Source: Palsa-504 sp963789225 (lineage in GTDB: Bacteria; Actinomycetota; Actinomycetes; Streptosporangiales; Streptosporangiaceae). Taken from it: a DNA stretch of 64,000 nt. The position numbers and the translations under genes are program-made. This document shows, piece after piece, positions 27,366-34,370 of the stretch. Position 1 is the stretch's first letter. Each line of letters begins with the position of its first letter. Location of the stretch: contig CAWBKD010000036.1 of assembly GCA_963789225.1 (NCBI GenBank), forward strand, positions 124,001-188,000. Direction: 5' to 3'. The notes beneath the pieces are model-generated. The model did not search any database. It had not been told where the DNA came from and worked only from the letters and a program-made list of their open reading frames with translations.

Positions 27366-28020
27366 TCCTGGCTCCCTCCCGCCGGGGCGGCAGGCCGAGC
27401 CGCTGCCTGATCTCAGCCTGGACGGCCCCGGCCGGCGGCCGAGCGTCCACAGAGATGACGTACTCCTTGCGGCGGAACAGCTCAAGCACCGGGGCGGTCT
27501 TCTCGTGGTAGTCCCTCAGCCTGACGGCCAGCGCCTCGTCGGTGTCGTCTTCCCTGGTCGTCAGCTCTCCCCCGCAGGCGTCACACTGCCCGGGCACCGC
27601 CGGGGTGCTGCCGATCAGGTTGTAGTTGATCCCGCATCCCTCGCACACCCTGCGGCTGAGCACCCTCCGGCGGACCTCGCTGTCCGGCAGGTCAAGCGCG
27701 ATCACGCCGTCGATGTCGTAGCTCTCGACGAAGAACTCGGCCTGCCGGCAGTTCCGCGGGAACCCGTCGATGATGAAGCCGTAGTTCCAGTCGTGACCGG
27801 TCAGCCGGTCCCTGACCACCGACTCCACCAGGTCGTCCCCGACCAGTTCTCCGGCCGCCATGACACGGCGCACCTGCGCCCCGATCTTGGTGTGGTTCTG
27901 CACGTTCCAGCGGAAGATGTCTCCGACGCTGATATGCACGAGGTCCAGGTCGGCCGCCAGCAGCTGGCTCTGGGTGCCCTTTCCGCTGCCCTGAACCCCC
28001 ATGATGACGTACTTGCGCAT
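27358..28020 (-). CDS. Adenylate-kinase-family nucleoside monophosphate kinase (zinc LID type)
   Basis: Adenylate kinase-like protein of 220 aa. P-loop GVQGSGKGT at 8-16, NMP-binding region HISVGDIFRW, FIIDGFPRNCRQAEFF, and a zinc-binding LID with C127, C130, C147 and C150. The housekeeping actinobacterial adk normally lies in the ribosomal-protein operon next to secY and often lacks the zinc LID, so this copy is accessory. It is the middle gene of a three-gene operon with a small protein upstream and the PRPP-synthetase-like gene downstream. Preferred NMP cannot be told. Confidence 0.88.
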   Translation of the reverse strand: MRKYVIMGVQGSGKGTQSQLLAADLDLVHISVGDIFRWNVQNHTKIGAQVRRVMAAGELVGDDLVESVVRDRLTGHDWNYGFIIDGFPRNCRQAEFFVESYDIDGVIALDLPDSEVRRRVLSRRVCEGCGINYNLIGSTPAVPGQCDACGGELTTREDDTDEALAVRLRDYHEKTAPVLELFRRKEYVISVDARPPAGAVQAEIRQRLGLPPRREGARSA

Positions 28021-28047
28021 GCCATCAGCCTGGCATACCGGCAGGTT

Positions 28048-28398
28048 TCACGCCCCGGTAGGGCGGCGGGAGTGCGACCGCGCGGCAGGCGCGCGCAGCC
28101 CGAGCTTGCGCTCGCAGGTCCGCCGTACCTTGCGGCTGACCAGCACGCGCAGCTGCGGCCAGTCCTCGCTCAGCCGCTGCGCGTTGACGAGCCGGACCAG
28201 GTCGATCCGCCTGCCCTGGCTGAGCAGGGTGCTGTACAGCTGAAGCCTGGACTTCTGGACGGCCACGTCGAACTCCCGGTGCCCGTACCAGGCCAGGTGG
28301 ACAGGAAGCACGACGATCCCCTGCCACGGACCGTGCAGGTCTTCCAGCCGGCCGGGCAGCCGACCGCCCTCGCCGGAGAACCCCGCGGACAGACCCAT
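28048..28398 (-). CDS. Paralogue of the AbiEii companion protein (copy B)
   Basis: Soluble 116-aa protein clearly homologous to the product of 8331-8687. Shared landmarks: LEDLHGP versus LDDLCGP, VVLPVHLAWYGHREFDV versus VQLPLHVAWSGQTAFDL, a tyrosine before a leucine-rich helix, and DWPQLRVLVSRKVRRTCE versus QWPVLRTLISKAVRGVWE. The C-terminal tail is basic. In copy A the next gene encodes an AbiEii nucleotidyltransferase; here, 27 bases downstream, the next genes encode the adenylate-kinase-like and PRPP-synthetase-like enzymes. Function unknown; regulation or modulation of the adjacent nucleotide enzyme is one possibility. Confidence 0.75.
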   Translation of the reverse strand: MGLSAGFSGEGGRLPGRLEDLHGPWQGIVVLPVHLAWYGHREFDVAVQKSRLQLYSTLLSQGRRIDLVRLVNAQRLSEDWPQLRVLVSRKVRRTCERKLGLRAPAARSHSRRPTGA

Positions 28399-28494
28399 GG
28401 GTGAATTATCTATCTCTTCGGTGTGTCCGCGGTGCCGTCCAACCCGGCCGGGCGCGGCGGAGCGGCACTCAGGCTACAGCGCTACCCTCATGGC

Positions 28495-28986
28495 ATGGAG
28501 AACGCGGCTTCGGCGGGACACAGCGCCCCAGCGGGGGACGCCGTCTCCGCGCCGGGCGCCGCCCAGGCCGGGCCGGCCTGGCGGTTCCTGATCCAGCCGC
28601 GGTGGCTTGCGTGGCACCTGCTGATGGTGGTCTCCTTCTGGGGCATGCTGTGGCTCGGCGACTGGCAGCTGCACCGCGCGTTGGGCGGCAACGGGCTGAG
28701 CTGGGCGTACACGTTCGAGTGGCCTCTGTTCTCCGGCTTTGCCGTGGTCTTCTGGGCCAGGACGATCAGGGACGAGTTCCGGGTCAAGCGCGGCGGCATG
28801 ACGGCTAGCCCCGACGCCGAACCGGCCGAGCTGCCCGCCAGGATCGGCGGTGTCAGGGCCGTCCAGGTGAGCACGGCGGAGCCCGCCGACGACGAGGACG
28901 AGGAGCTTACCGCCTACAACGCCTACCTCGCGCGGCTCAACGCCGAGGTCAAGCGCACACATGGCCGGTGGCACGGACTGAGGTGA
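28495..28986 (+). CDS. Two-helix membrane protein, actinobacterial
   Basis: Membrane protein of 163 aa from ATG 28495. Two hydrophobic helices (about 36-56 and 71-90) follow an Ala-rich N-terminus; the first helix ends in LGDWQLHRA, which recalls the start of SURF1-like proteins, but the SURF1 domain is absent. The C-terminal half is soluble and acidic (PADDEDEELTAYNAYLARL). It is 10 bases upstream of a DUF3817 gene and likely in one operon with it and the methyltransferase. Function unknown. Confidence 0.75.
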   Translation: MENAASAGHSAPAGDAVSAPGAAQAGPAWRFLIQPRWLAWHLLMVVSFWGMLWLGDWQLHRALGGNGLSWAYTFEWPLFSGFAVVFWARTIRDEFRVKRGGMTASPDAEPAELPARIGGVRAVQVSTAEPADDEDEELTAYNAYLARLNAEVKRTHGRWHGLR

Positions 28987-28996
28987 AGAGCGGGAG

Positions 28997-29359
28997 ATGA
29001 AATCCTTCGAAGGAACCGTGCGCCTGGACCGAGCGGTGCGCCGGTACCGGGTAATGGCCTACGTGACCGGCACGGTGCTGATCATCTTGTGTTTCGTCGG
29101 CATCCCGCTGCAGGTGGCGGGCCACCCGGTCGTCGCCAACGACGTCGGCGTGGTGCACGGCATCTTGTACATCATCTACCTGGTGTTCGCCTGGCGCCTG
29201 TCCAGGTTGCTGCGGCTGGCGAACAAGCCGACGGTGATCATGCTGCTGGCCGGGACCATCCCCATCATGACGTTCATCGTCGAGCGGTGGATCACCCGCC
29301 GGTTCATCACGCCCGCGCTGTCCGGCGACGCCCCGTCGGCCCAGGTCGTGCGCTCATGA
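28997..29359 (+). CDS. DUF3817-family membrane protein
   Basis: Small membrane protein of 120 aa with three helices (about 17-37, 53-70 and 77-95). The sequence YRVMAYVTGTVLIILCFVGIP and the later VHGILYIIYLVFAW and MTFIVERWITRRF are characteristic of the DUF3817 family, found widely in actinobacteria next to membrane and envelope genes. No biochemical role is established for the family. It is the middle gene of a three-gene cluster. Confidence 0.85.
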   Translation: MKSFEGTVRLDRAVRRYRVMAYVTGTVLIILCFVGIPLQVAGHPVVANDVGVVHGILYIIYLVFAWRLSRLLRLANKPTVIMLLAGTIPIMTFIVERWITRRFITPALSGDAPSAQVVRS

Positions 29360-29363
29360 CGGC

Positions 29364-29987
29364 GTGAGCGAGCATTACTTCTCGCCGCAACCACACGCCG
29401 CGCACCGCCCCGGCCTGGTGCGGGTGATCCTGCCCGACGTCTACCTGGAGCTGGCCACCGACGCCGGGGTCTTCTCCCCCACCCGGCTCGACCCGGGCAC
29501 CCGCCTGCTGCTCGAGGCATCCCCTGCCCCGCCGCCAACGGGCGACCTGCTCGACCTGGGCTGCGGGTACGGCCCGATCGCCTGCGTGCTGGCCGCCCGC
29601 GCCCCGGGCGCGACCGTATGGGCGGTCGACGTCAACGAGCGCGCCCTGGAGCTGTGCGCGCGGAACGCGGCCGCGGCCGGCCTGCAGAATGTCCGCTGCG
29701 TCACGCCCGAGGACCCGGCGGTCCCGCCCGCCCTGACGGCGATGTGGTCCAACCCGCCCGTCCGCGTCGGGAAGGCCGCCCTGCACGCGCTGCTCAGCGG
29801 CTGGCTGGGGCGCCTAGGCCCGGCCGGCCAGGCCTACCTGGTCGCGGGGCGGAACCTGGGGGCCGACTCGCTGCACCGCTGGCTCGCCGAGCAGGGCTGG
29901 CCCGTGACGCGCCTGGCCGCGCGGAGCGGTTACCGCCTGCTGCACGTCACTATTTCTGCCGAACGAGCGGTGGTGACTCCCCCGTGA
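29364..29987 (+). CDS. RsmC-like class I methyltransferase
   Basis: SAM-dependent methyltransferase of 207 aa from GTG 29364, four bases after the DUF3817 stop. Motif I LLDLGCGYGPIACVLA, acidic VWAVDVNERALEL, and the catalytic NPP motif in MWSNPPVRVGK identify the RsmC/MTS family that methylates guanine N2 in 16S rRNA (G1207 in E. coli). It has only the catalytic domain, as usual in actinobacteria. The RNA target is inferred from family membership. Confidence 0.88.
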   Translation: MSEHYFSPQPHAAHRPGLVRVILPDVYLELATDAGVFSPTRLDPGTRLLLEASPAPPPTGDLLDLGCGYGPIACVLAARAPGATVWAVDVNERALELCARNAAAAGLQNVRCVTPEDPAVPPALTAMWSNPPVRVGKAALHALLSGWLGRLGPAGQAYLVAGRNLGADSLHRWLAEQGWPVTRLAARSGYRLLHVTISAERAVVTPP

Positions 29988-30037
29988 ATGCTGTGCTTCC
30001 CCCCGGGGGGACGACCCCCCCGGTGACCCCCCCGGAA

Positions 30038-30124
30038 CGGGAGGGCTCTCCGCCCCCCCGTACCCCCCGACCCCCTCGGCCCCCCCAGCACGGGAGGGCT
30101 CTCCGCCCCCCCGTACCCCCCCGA
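30038..30124. repeat. Poly-C direct repeat between two methyltransferase genes
   Basis: A 33-34 bp sequence beginning CGGGAGGGCTCTCCG is repeated at 30038-30070 and 30091-30124 with homopolymeric C runs (7 then 6 or 7 C). The copies differ by one C. The stretch 29988-30129 is otherwise non-coding and is almost pure C on the plus strand. Confidence 0.85.
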
Positions 30125-30129
30125 GACAG

Positions 30130-30651
30130 TTGCGCCCCGTCGAGGTCAAGCGGCTGAACCGCGAATGGCGCCGGGCCAGCGACGCCCGGCTGGCTGTCCT
30201 GCTCGACTCGGTCGCCCAGCCGTTCAACGTCGGCTCCATCGTCCGGTCGGCGGCAGCCTTCGGGGCCGAGCACCTGTGGCTGTGCGGCAGCACGGCCCCG
30301 CTCAGCCACCCCGGGGTGAGCCGGACGGCGCTCGGCACGCAGCGGCTCGTGCCGGCGACCACCGAGCCCAGTCCGGTCGAGGCGGCCAAGGCCGCGGCGG
30401 CCTCGGGGCTGCGGGTGGTCGCGATCGAGCTGGCCACCGGTGCCGTCCCGCTGCACGAGGCGCCCTTGGACGGCGACGTCTGCCTGGCCATCGGCAATGA
30501 GGACCACGGGTGCACCGCCGGGCTGCTGGCCATCGCCGACGCGATCGCGTACATCCCGCAGCCGGGGCGGGTCGGGTCGCTGAACGTGGCGGTGGCGGCC
30601 GCCATCGCGCTGGCCGAGGCCCGGCGCCGCGCCTGGACGGGGCCACGGTGA
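30130..30651 (+). CDS. TrmH/SpoU-family RNA 2'-O-methyltransferase
   Basis: SPOUT-class RNA methyltransferase of 173 aa. Motif 1 NVGSIVRSAAAFG, motif 2 CLAIGNEDHG and motif 3 IPQPGRVGSLNVAVAAAIAL form the knotted SAM-binding core; motif 3 has PQPGRVG where PMxGxxxS is common. It begins with VEVKRLNREWRRASDARLAV, as in tRNA 2'-O-methyltransferases of the TrmH type. The start is uncertain: TTG 30130 is used, with no clear ribosome-binding site because of the poly-C stretch. Confidence 0.85.
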   Translation: MRPVEVKRLNREWRRASDARLAVLLDSVAQPFNVGSIVRSAAAFGAEHLWLCGSTAPLSHPGVSRTALGTQRLVPATTEPSPVEAAKAAAASGLRVVAIELATGAVPLHEAPLDGDVCLAIGNEDHGCTAGLLAIADAIAYIPQPGRVGSLNVAVAAAIALAEARRRAWTGPR

Positions 30652-30715
30652 CCTGATCAACCGCCCGACACCCGCAGTTCACCGGAACGGCCCTGGCCGC
30701 GGGCATACTAACGTC

Positions 30716-31501
30716 GTGCGCGTTCCATTCCTCGACCACCCGCGTCCCATCGCCTTCGCCCACCGCGGCGGCCCGGTGCACGCGCCGGAGAACTCGTGGA
30801 CCGCGTTCGAGAACGCGGTCGAGCTCGGCTACGCGTACCTGGAGACCGACGCCCGCGCGACCTCGGACGGGATGCTCATGGCGTTCCACGACCGCACGCT
30901 GGACCGGGTGACCGACGCCTCCGGGCCGATCAACGCGCTGCCGTACCGCGAGATCAAGGCGCTGCGCGTGGGTGGCTCTGAGCCGATACCGCGCATCGAG
31001 GACCTGCTCGGCGCCTGGCCCGACGTGCGGTTCAACATCGACCTCAAGGACGAGCCGGGGATTTCCCTGCTGGCCGAGGTGCTGCGCCGGACCGGCGCGT
31101 GGGACCGGGTCTGCGTGACCTCGTTCTCCGGCAGCCGGCTCCGCGCCGCCCGCGGGCTGCTCGAGCAGCCGGTCTGCATGACCACCTCGCCGGCCGCGAT
31201 CGCCGCCGTGCGGTGCTCCATCAGCGCTACCCCGCACGGGCCGCAGACCCGGCTGCTCGCCGGGCGGTTCTCGCGGTCCCAGATGCGCTGCACGCAGGTG
31301 CCGGGGAGGGTGGCGACCGGGTCGTTCATGCGCCGCGCCCACGCCCTCGGCCTCGACGTCCACGTGTGGACGATCAACGACCGGGCCGCGATGACCCGCT
31401 TCCTGGAGCTGGGCGCCGACGGGATCATGACGGACGACATCGAGACGCTGCGCGACGTGCTCATCGAACGCGGCCAGTGGCACCCGCGGACCGCCAGCTA
31501 A
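30716..31501 (+). CDS. Glycerophosphodiester phosphodiesterase family protein
   Basis: GDPD-family TIM-barrel hydrolase of 261 aa from GTG 30716. Motifs: AFAHRGGPVHAPENSWTAF with the catalytic HRG, LETDARATSDG with metal-binding Glu and Asp, MAFHDRTLDRVTD with the second catalytic His, and the closing VWTINDRAAMTRFLELGADGIMTDD (shown in part). No signal peptide, so cytosolic. It degrades deacylated phospholipids to glycerol 3-phosphate and an alcohol. Confidence 0.92.
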   Translation: MRVPFLDHPRPIAFAHRGGPVHAPENSWTAFENAVELGYAYLETDARATSDGMLMAFHDRTLDRVTDASGPINALPYREIKALRVGGSEPIPRIEDLLGAWPDVRFNIDLKDEPGISLLAEVLRRTGAWDRVCVTSFSGSRLRAARGLLEQPVCMTTSPAAIAAVRCSISATPHGPQTRLLAGRFSRSQMRCTQVPGRVATGSFMRRAHALGLDVHVWTINDRAAMTRFLELGADGIMTDDIETLRDVLIERGQWHPRTAS

Positions 31502-31610
31502 CCGGGCCCGCGACGGCGCGCGGCGGGCCGCCCGACCCGGGTCAGCCCGCCCCGTAGGGCCTATAGCTGCGATCTTCTGCCAGAAAAACGATTGGGTAAC
31601 GCCCGTAAGG

Positions 31611-31636
31611 GGAATCTTGTCCGGGTACCCAGCGTT
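31611..31636 (+). promoter_or_regulatory. SigR-type promoter of rbpA
   Basis: GGAAT at 31611-31615 and GTT at 31634-31636, separated by exactly 18 bases, match the consensus GGAAT-N18-GTT of thiol-stress sigma factor SigR. It lies 39 bases before the rbpA start codon. rbpA is known to be SigR-dependent in Streptomyces coelicolor. Confidence 0.8.
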
Positions 31637-31674
31637 GCACAACAAGACCGCTGATCGCCTGGGAGGCAGTGAGC

Positions 31675-32061
31675 ATGGCCGAACGCGCACTTCGCGGCAC
31701 CCGGCTCGGTGCGACGAGCTACGAGAACGACAGGAACACCGACCTGGCGCCCCGTCAGGACGTCGCCTTTGACTGCCCGAACGGGCACCATTTTAGCGTG
31801 CCGTTCGCGGCCGAGGCGGAACTTCCTGCCACGTGGGAGTGTCGTGTCTGCGGTTCTATCGCCATCGCCGCCACCGGGGAATCCCCGTCCCCGAAGAAGG
31901 CGAAGCCGCCGCGCAGCCACTGGGACATGCTCATGGAGCGGCGCACGGTCGAGGACCTCGAGGCGGTCCTGGCTGAGCGACTCGAAGTGATCAGGGAGCG
32001 CCGCAGCGCCGAACGCGGCCAAGGCCTGGGCACGGACCAGCCGCACCGCCGGAGCGCTTAG
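31675..32061 (+). CDS. rbpA: RNA polymerase-binding protein RbpA
   Basis: RbpA of 128 aa, an actinobacterial factor that binds RNA polymerase and the principal sigma factor and stabilises the open complex. Features: N-terminal tail MAERALRGTRLGATSYEND, RbpA core FDCPNGHHFSVPFA through WECRVCG (Cys/His cluster), and the sigma-interacting C-terminus KPPRSHWDMLMERRTVEDLE (shown as core). ATG 31675 is chosen over upstream GTG/ATG alternatives because GGGAGG is 9 bases before it. A SigR-type promoter precedes it. Length matches orthologues. Confidence 0.97.
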   Translation: MAERALRGTRLGATSYENDRNTDLAPRQDVAFDCPNGHHFSVPFAAEAELPATWECRVCGSIAIAATGESPSPKKAKPPRSHWDMLMERRTVEDLEAVLAERLEVIRERRSAERGQGLGTDQPHRRSA

Positions 32062-32111
32062 CTCTCCCGGTTATTCGGCCCGGCCGGAGCGCCTAGGCCC
32101 TTCCCCGCCAT

Positions 32112-32879
32112 TCAGCGGGTCCGGCGCGACCTGAGCTGACGGAGCCTCCTGGCCACTCCCCACTGCGCGACCCGCCAGAACGCCTCCATGATGATGCTGT
32201 TGCTCATCTTGCTGGCGCCATGCTCACGTTCCACGAACGTGATCGGCACTTCGACGATCCGCAGGCCCGCGTCGGCAACCCGCAGCGTCAGGTCGATCTG
32301 GAAGCAGTAGCCGGTCGACTGGACCTGGTCCAGGCTGATGGTCCGCAGGGTGGAGGCCCGGTAGGCGCGGAAGCCCGCGGTCGCGTCGCGAACGCCTACG
32401 CCCAGCATGGCCCCGGTGTAGATGTTGGCGCCGCGGGAGAGCAGCAGGCGGGACTTCGGCCAGTTGAGCACGCGGCCGCCGCTCGTCCACCGGGACCCGA
32501 TGGCCAGGTCCGCGTCGGCCAGGGCGCCGACCAGGGTGGGCAGGTGCTCGGGCAGGTGCGAGCCGTCCGCGTCCATCTCGACGATCACGTCGTAACCGCG
32601 CTCAAGCGCCCAGCTGAACCCGGCGATGTAAGCCTTCCCCAGGCCCGCCTTTTCCGTCCGGTGCAGCACCTGCACGTGCGGGTCGGTCTCGGCCAGCTTG
32701 TCCGCGATGTCACCGGTGCCGTCCGGGCTGTTGTCGTCCACCACGAGTAGGTCAGCCTCCGGCAGCGCCGCCCTGACCCGGCCCGCGATCGACTCCAGGT
32801 TCTGCCTCTCGTTGTAGGTGGGCATGACGATGACCGTCTGGCCGATCGGCTGATCGGCGGCTGGGTGTGGCTCAGTCAC
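32112..32879 (-). CDS. ppm1: Polyprenol monophosphomannose synthase
   Basis: GT2-family glycosyltransferase of 255 aa that transfers mannose from GDP-mannose to polyprenyl phosphate for membrane-linked glycosylation. Motifs: VIVMPTYNERQNLESIAGR, the metal-binding VVDDNSPDGTGD and EMDADGSHLPEHLP, and the C-terminal FVEREHGASKMS. No N-acyltransferase domain (Lnt) is fused, as in many actinomycetes. Start GTG 32879. Adjacent to rbpA, the usual actinobacterial neighbourhood. A palindrome at 32902-32919 may control it. Confidence 0.94.
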   Translation of the reverse strand: MTEPHPAADQPIGQTVIVMPTYNERQNLESIAGRVRAALPEADLLVVDDNSPDGTGDIADKLAETDPHVQVLHRTEKAGLGKAYIAGFSWALERGYDVIVEMDADGSHLPEHLPTLVGALADADLAIGSRWTSGGRVLNWPKSRLLLSRGANIYTGAMLGVGVRDATAGFRAYRASTLRTISLDQVQSTGYCFQIDLTLRVADAGLRIVEVPITFVEREHGASKMSNSIIMEAFWRVAQWGVARRLRQLRSRRTR

Positions 32880-32901
32880 TACCTCTGCCTATCGCTGCGT
32901 T

Positions 32902-32919
32902 GGTTAACAGCCGTTAACC
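32902..32919. promoter_or_regulatory. Perfect inverted repeat upstream of ppm1
   Basis: GGTTAAC-agcc-GTTAACC: two 7-bp perfect arms with a 4-bp spacer, ending 23 bases before the ppm1 start codon. It looks like an operator for a dimeric regulator. The regulator is unknown. Confidence 0.55.
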
Positions 32920-33060
32920 GCGGACGTGCAGGACATGATATCCCCGTGCTCTCGCGCCCGGGCCCGACCGCGCACGCGGCGTTGCTCCCGTGATTATGCC
33001 AACGAACCGGCGACCAGGTTCGTGCCCTACCCGGGCAGGCGGGACATTCGCGCCAAAGGA

Positions 33061-33148
33061 AAAGGACCCGGGCAGCACCTTCGGACCGGAGTCCGTCCCG
33101 TTGGCAACGGGCTCGACCTCCGTTGTCTACTGGTTGCCCGGGTCCTTT
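33061..33148. ncRNA. Candidate structured RNA: closed three-way-junction fold
   Basis: A perfect 14-bp stem pairs 33061-33074 (AAAGGACCCGGGCA) with 33135-33148. Inside are two further hairpins: CGGAC/GTCCG (33082-33095, 4-base loop) and CCCGTT/AACGGG (33097-33111, 3-base loop), leaving about 20 unpaired bases. The stretch lies upstream of ppm1 on the opposite side from the mannosyltransferase and is not coding. On the minus strand it ends in T-rich sequence, so transcription in that sense would resemble a terminator. Neither strand matches a ncRNA family that I recognise. Confidence 0.45.
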
Positions 33149-33630
33149 CCACGCCCAACCCCCCATCCAGCCGGATGAGCGTCCCAGACCCGTTCGGCCC
33201 GATCGGGCTACGCCTGGTCTCGAGGGCGGCTGGATGCGAGCGCCTCCTGCCGGGGCGTTGCCCTAAAACCTGACGAGTCTGCAGGTCCGGCTGACGAGCC
33301 CGGTGCTGGACCTGAGCAGCAACTTACCCTCGATCACGGCAATGTCAACCGCGGTTGGTTTACGTACGGGGAAGGTTCGATCACATTCAGTAACCACTAG
33401 GGGGAATGTCGCTGGGCCTTTTCACGCGTCGCCTACTGCCCGTCACGCCGACCGCAGCCATCTGTCTGGCTTTGTCTGACGAAGGCCGGATTTTTTGTCT
33501 CTCCTCAGAAAATATGCGGGCGGCGGCCTCTTGCGTGACGTGCTTTCGGGGTATGGATTCCCCCACTTGGCGTCTTCGACGTCCCGCGCGCTTCCGCGGC
33601 TAACCCCGCTGGCCCCCCTGGAGGTGATCG
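33149..33630. other. Non-coding stretch with a second long inverted repeat
   Basis: No gene is supported here. CATCCAGCCG (33164-33173) pairs with CGGCTGGATG (33227-33236), with an inner palindrome GCCCGATCGGGC in the loop. Further on, AACCGCGGTT is palindromic. A 65-codon open frame at 33406-33603 has a possible ribosome-binding site but codon use unlike its neighbours, so I do not call it. Confidence 0.5.
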
Positions 33631-33873
33631 ATGGATGATAACGCCGACCGGTTCCTCGACCTTATTCACCAACTCGAGGACTTCACCCGCACCGTAAGCC
33701 CTGATCAGGCGCATGCCGAGTTTGACGAGACAACGCTCCAGGTGTTCTGGATGCGGTGGCCGCAACTGTCGGCGTGGGCAGGTTCGCTGTGGCGCCTGCT
33801 GTCGGAAGAACTGGCCGGGCCGTCGGCCCCGCATGACGACTCGGAACTGTACGAGATCGGCGAAAGTGGCTGA
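33631..33873 (+). CDS. Small hypothetical protein upstream of CBS-domain gene
   Basis: Protein of 80 aa, acidic, soluble and mostly helical by composition, with a Trp-rich centre (VFWMRWPQLSAWAGSLWRLL). GGAGGTGATCG precedes the ATG, a strong ribosome-binding site. Its last codons overlap the GTG of the CBS-domain gene by 8 bases, so the two are translated as a unit. No family recognised. Confidence 0.7.
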   Translation: MDDNADRFLDLIHQLEDFTRTVSPDQAHAEFDETTLQVFWMRWPQLSAWAGSLWRLLSEELAGPSAPHDDSELYEIGESG

Positions 33874-34288
33874 CAACGGCCGCCGGATCCTGACGGTCGG
33901 CGATGTCATGCACACGCGATTGGTCTCGACCAGCCCAGACACCCCGGTCGCGGAGGCGGCCGAGGCGATGGTGCGGGAGAAGGTGGGCTCCGCCCTGGTC
34001 ATGCAGGGGCCCTTCCTGGCCGGCATCCTCACCGAGCGTGACGTGCTCAGGGCCGCGGCTTCGGGGACCGACCTCACCGCCGTCGCGGTCTCGGCGTGGA
34101 TGACCGCCGACCCGCAGTCCACCGGGCCCGAGACCACGGTGGAGGACGCCGCCCAGATGATGCTCTTGAACGGCTACCGCCACCTCCCCATCGTGGAAGG
34201 GCGCAACGTGCGGGGCGTGGTCAGCCTCCGCGACCTGTTCGCCGCCAGGATCAGCCGCCCGCCCCAGCAGCGCGGTGCCGCCCTCTAG
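33866..34288 (+). CDS. CBS-domain pair protein
   Basis: A stand-alone protein of 140 aa with two CBS domains, starting at GTG 33866. The first covers about 8-65 (VGDVMHTRLVSTSPDTPVAEAAEAM, shown in part) and ends LAGILTERDVLRA; the second about 75-130 (VSAWMTADPQSTGPETTVEDAA) and ends RGVVSLRDLFAAR. Such pairs bind adenine nucleotides or other ligands and modulate a partner. The partner is not fused; the overlapping small protein at 33631 is a candidate. Confidence 0.88.
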   Translation: MADNGRRILTVGDVMHTRLVSTSPDTPVAEAAEAMVREKVGSALVMQGPFLAGILTERDVLRAAASGTDLTAVAVSAWMTADPQSTGPETTVEDAAQMMLLNGYRHLPIVEGRNVRGVVSLRDLFAARISRPPQQRGAAL

Positions 34289-34370
34289 CCCCGCGTCCCT
34301 CCCCCAGGATCCCGGCTAGGCCGCCCCGGATCTGGTGTAATCGGCACATGCTGGAGAGCTCAGGGCAGCC

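Noticed and set aside
33370..33385. GGTTCGATC as a tRNA T-loop
   Set aside because: Flanking bases do not form a T-stem, and no acceptor or anticodon arm could be built around it.
33406..33603. 65-codon open frame upstream of the CBS operon
   Set aside because: Codon use lacks the G/C third-position bias of its neighbours and the peptide has no recognisable features.
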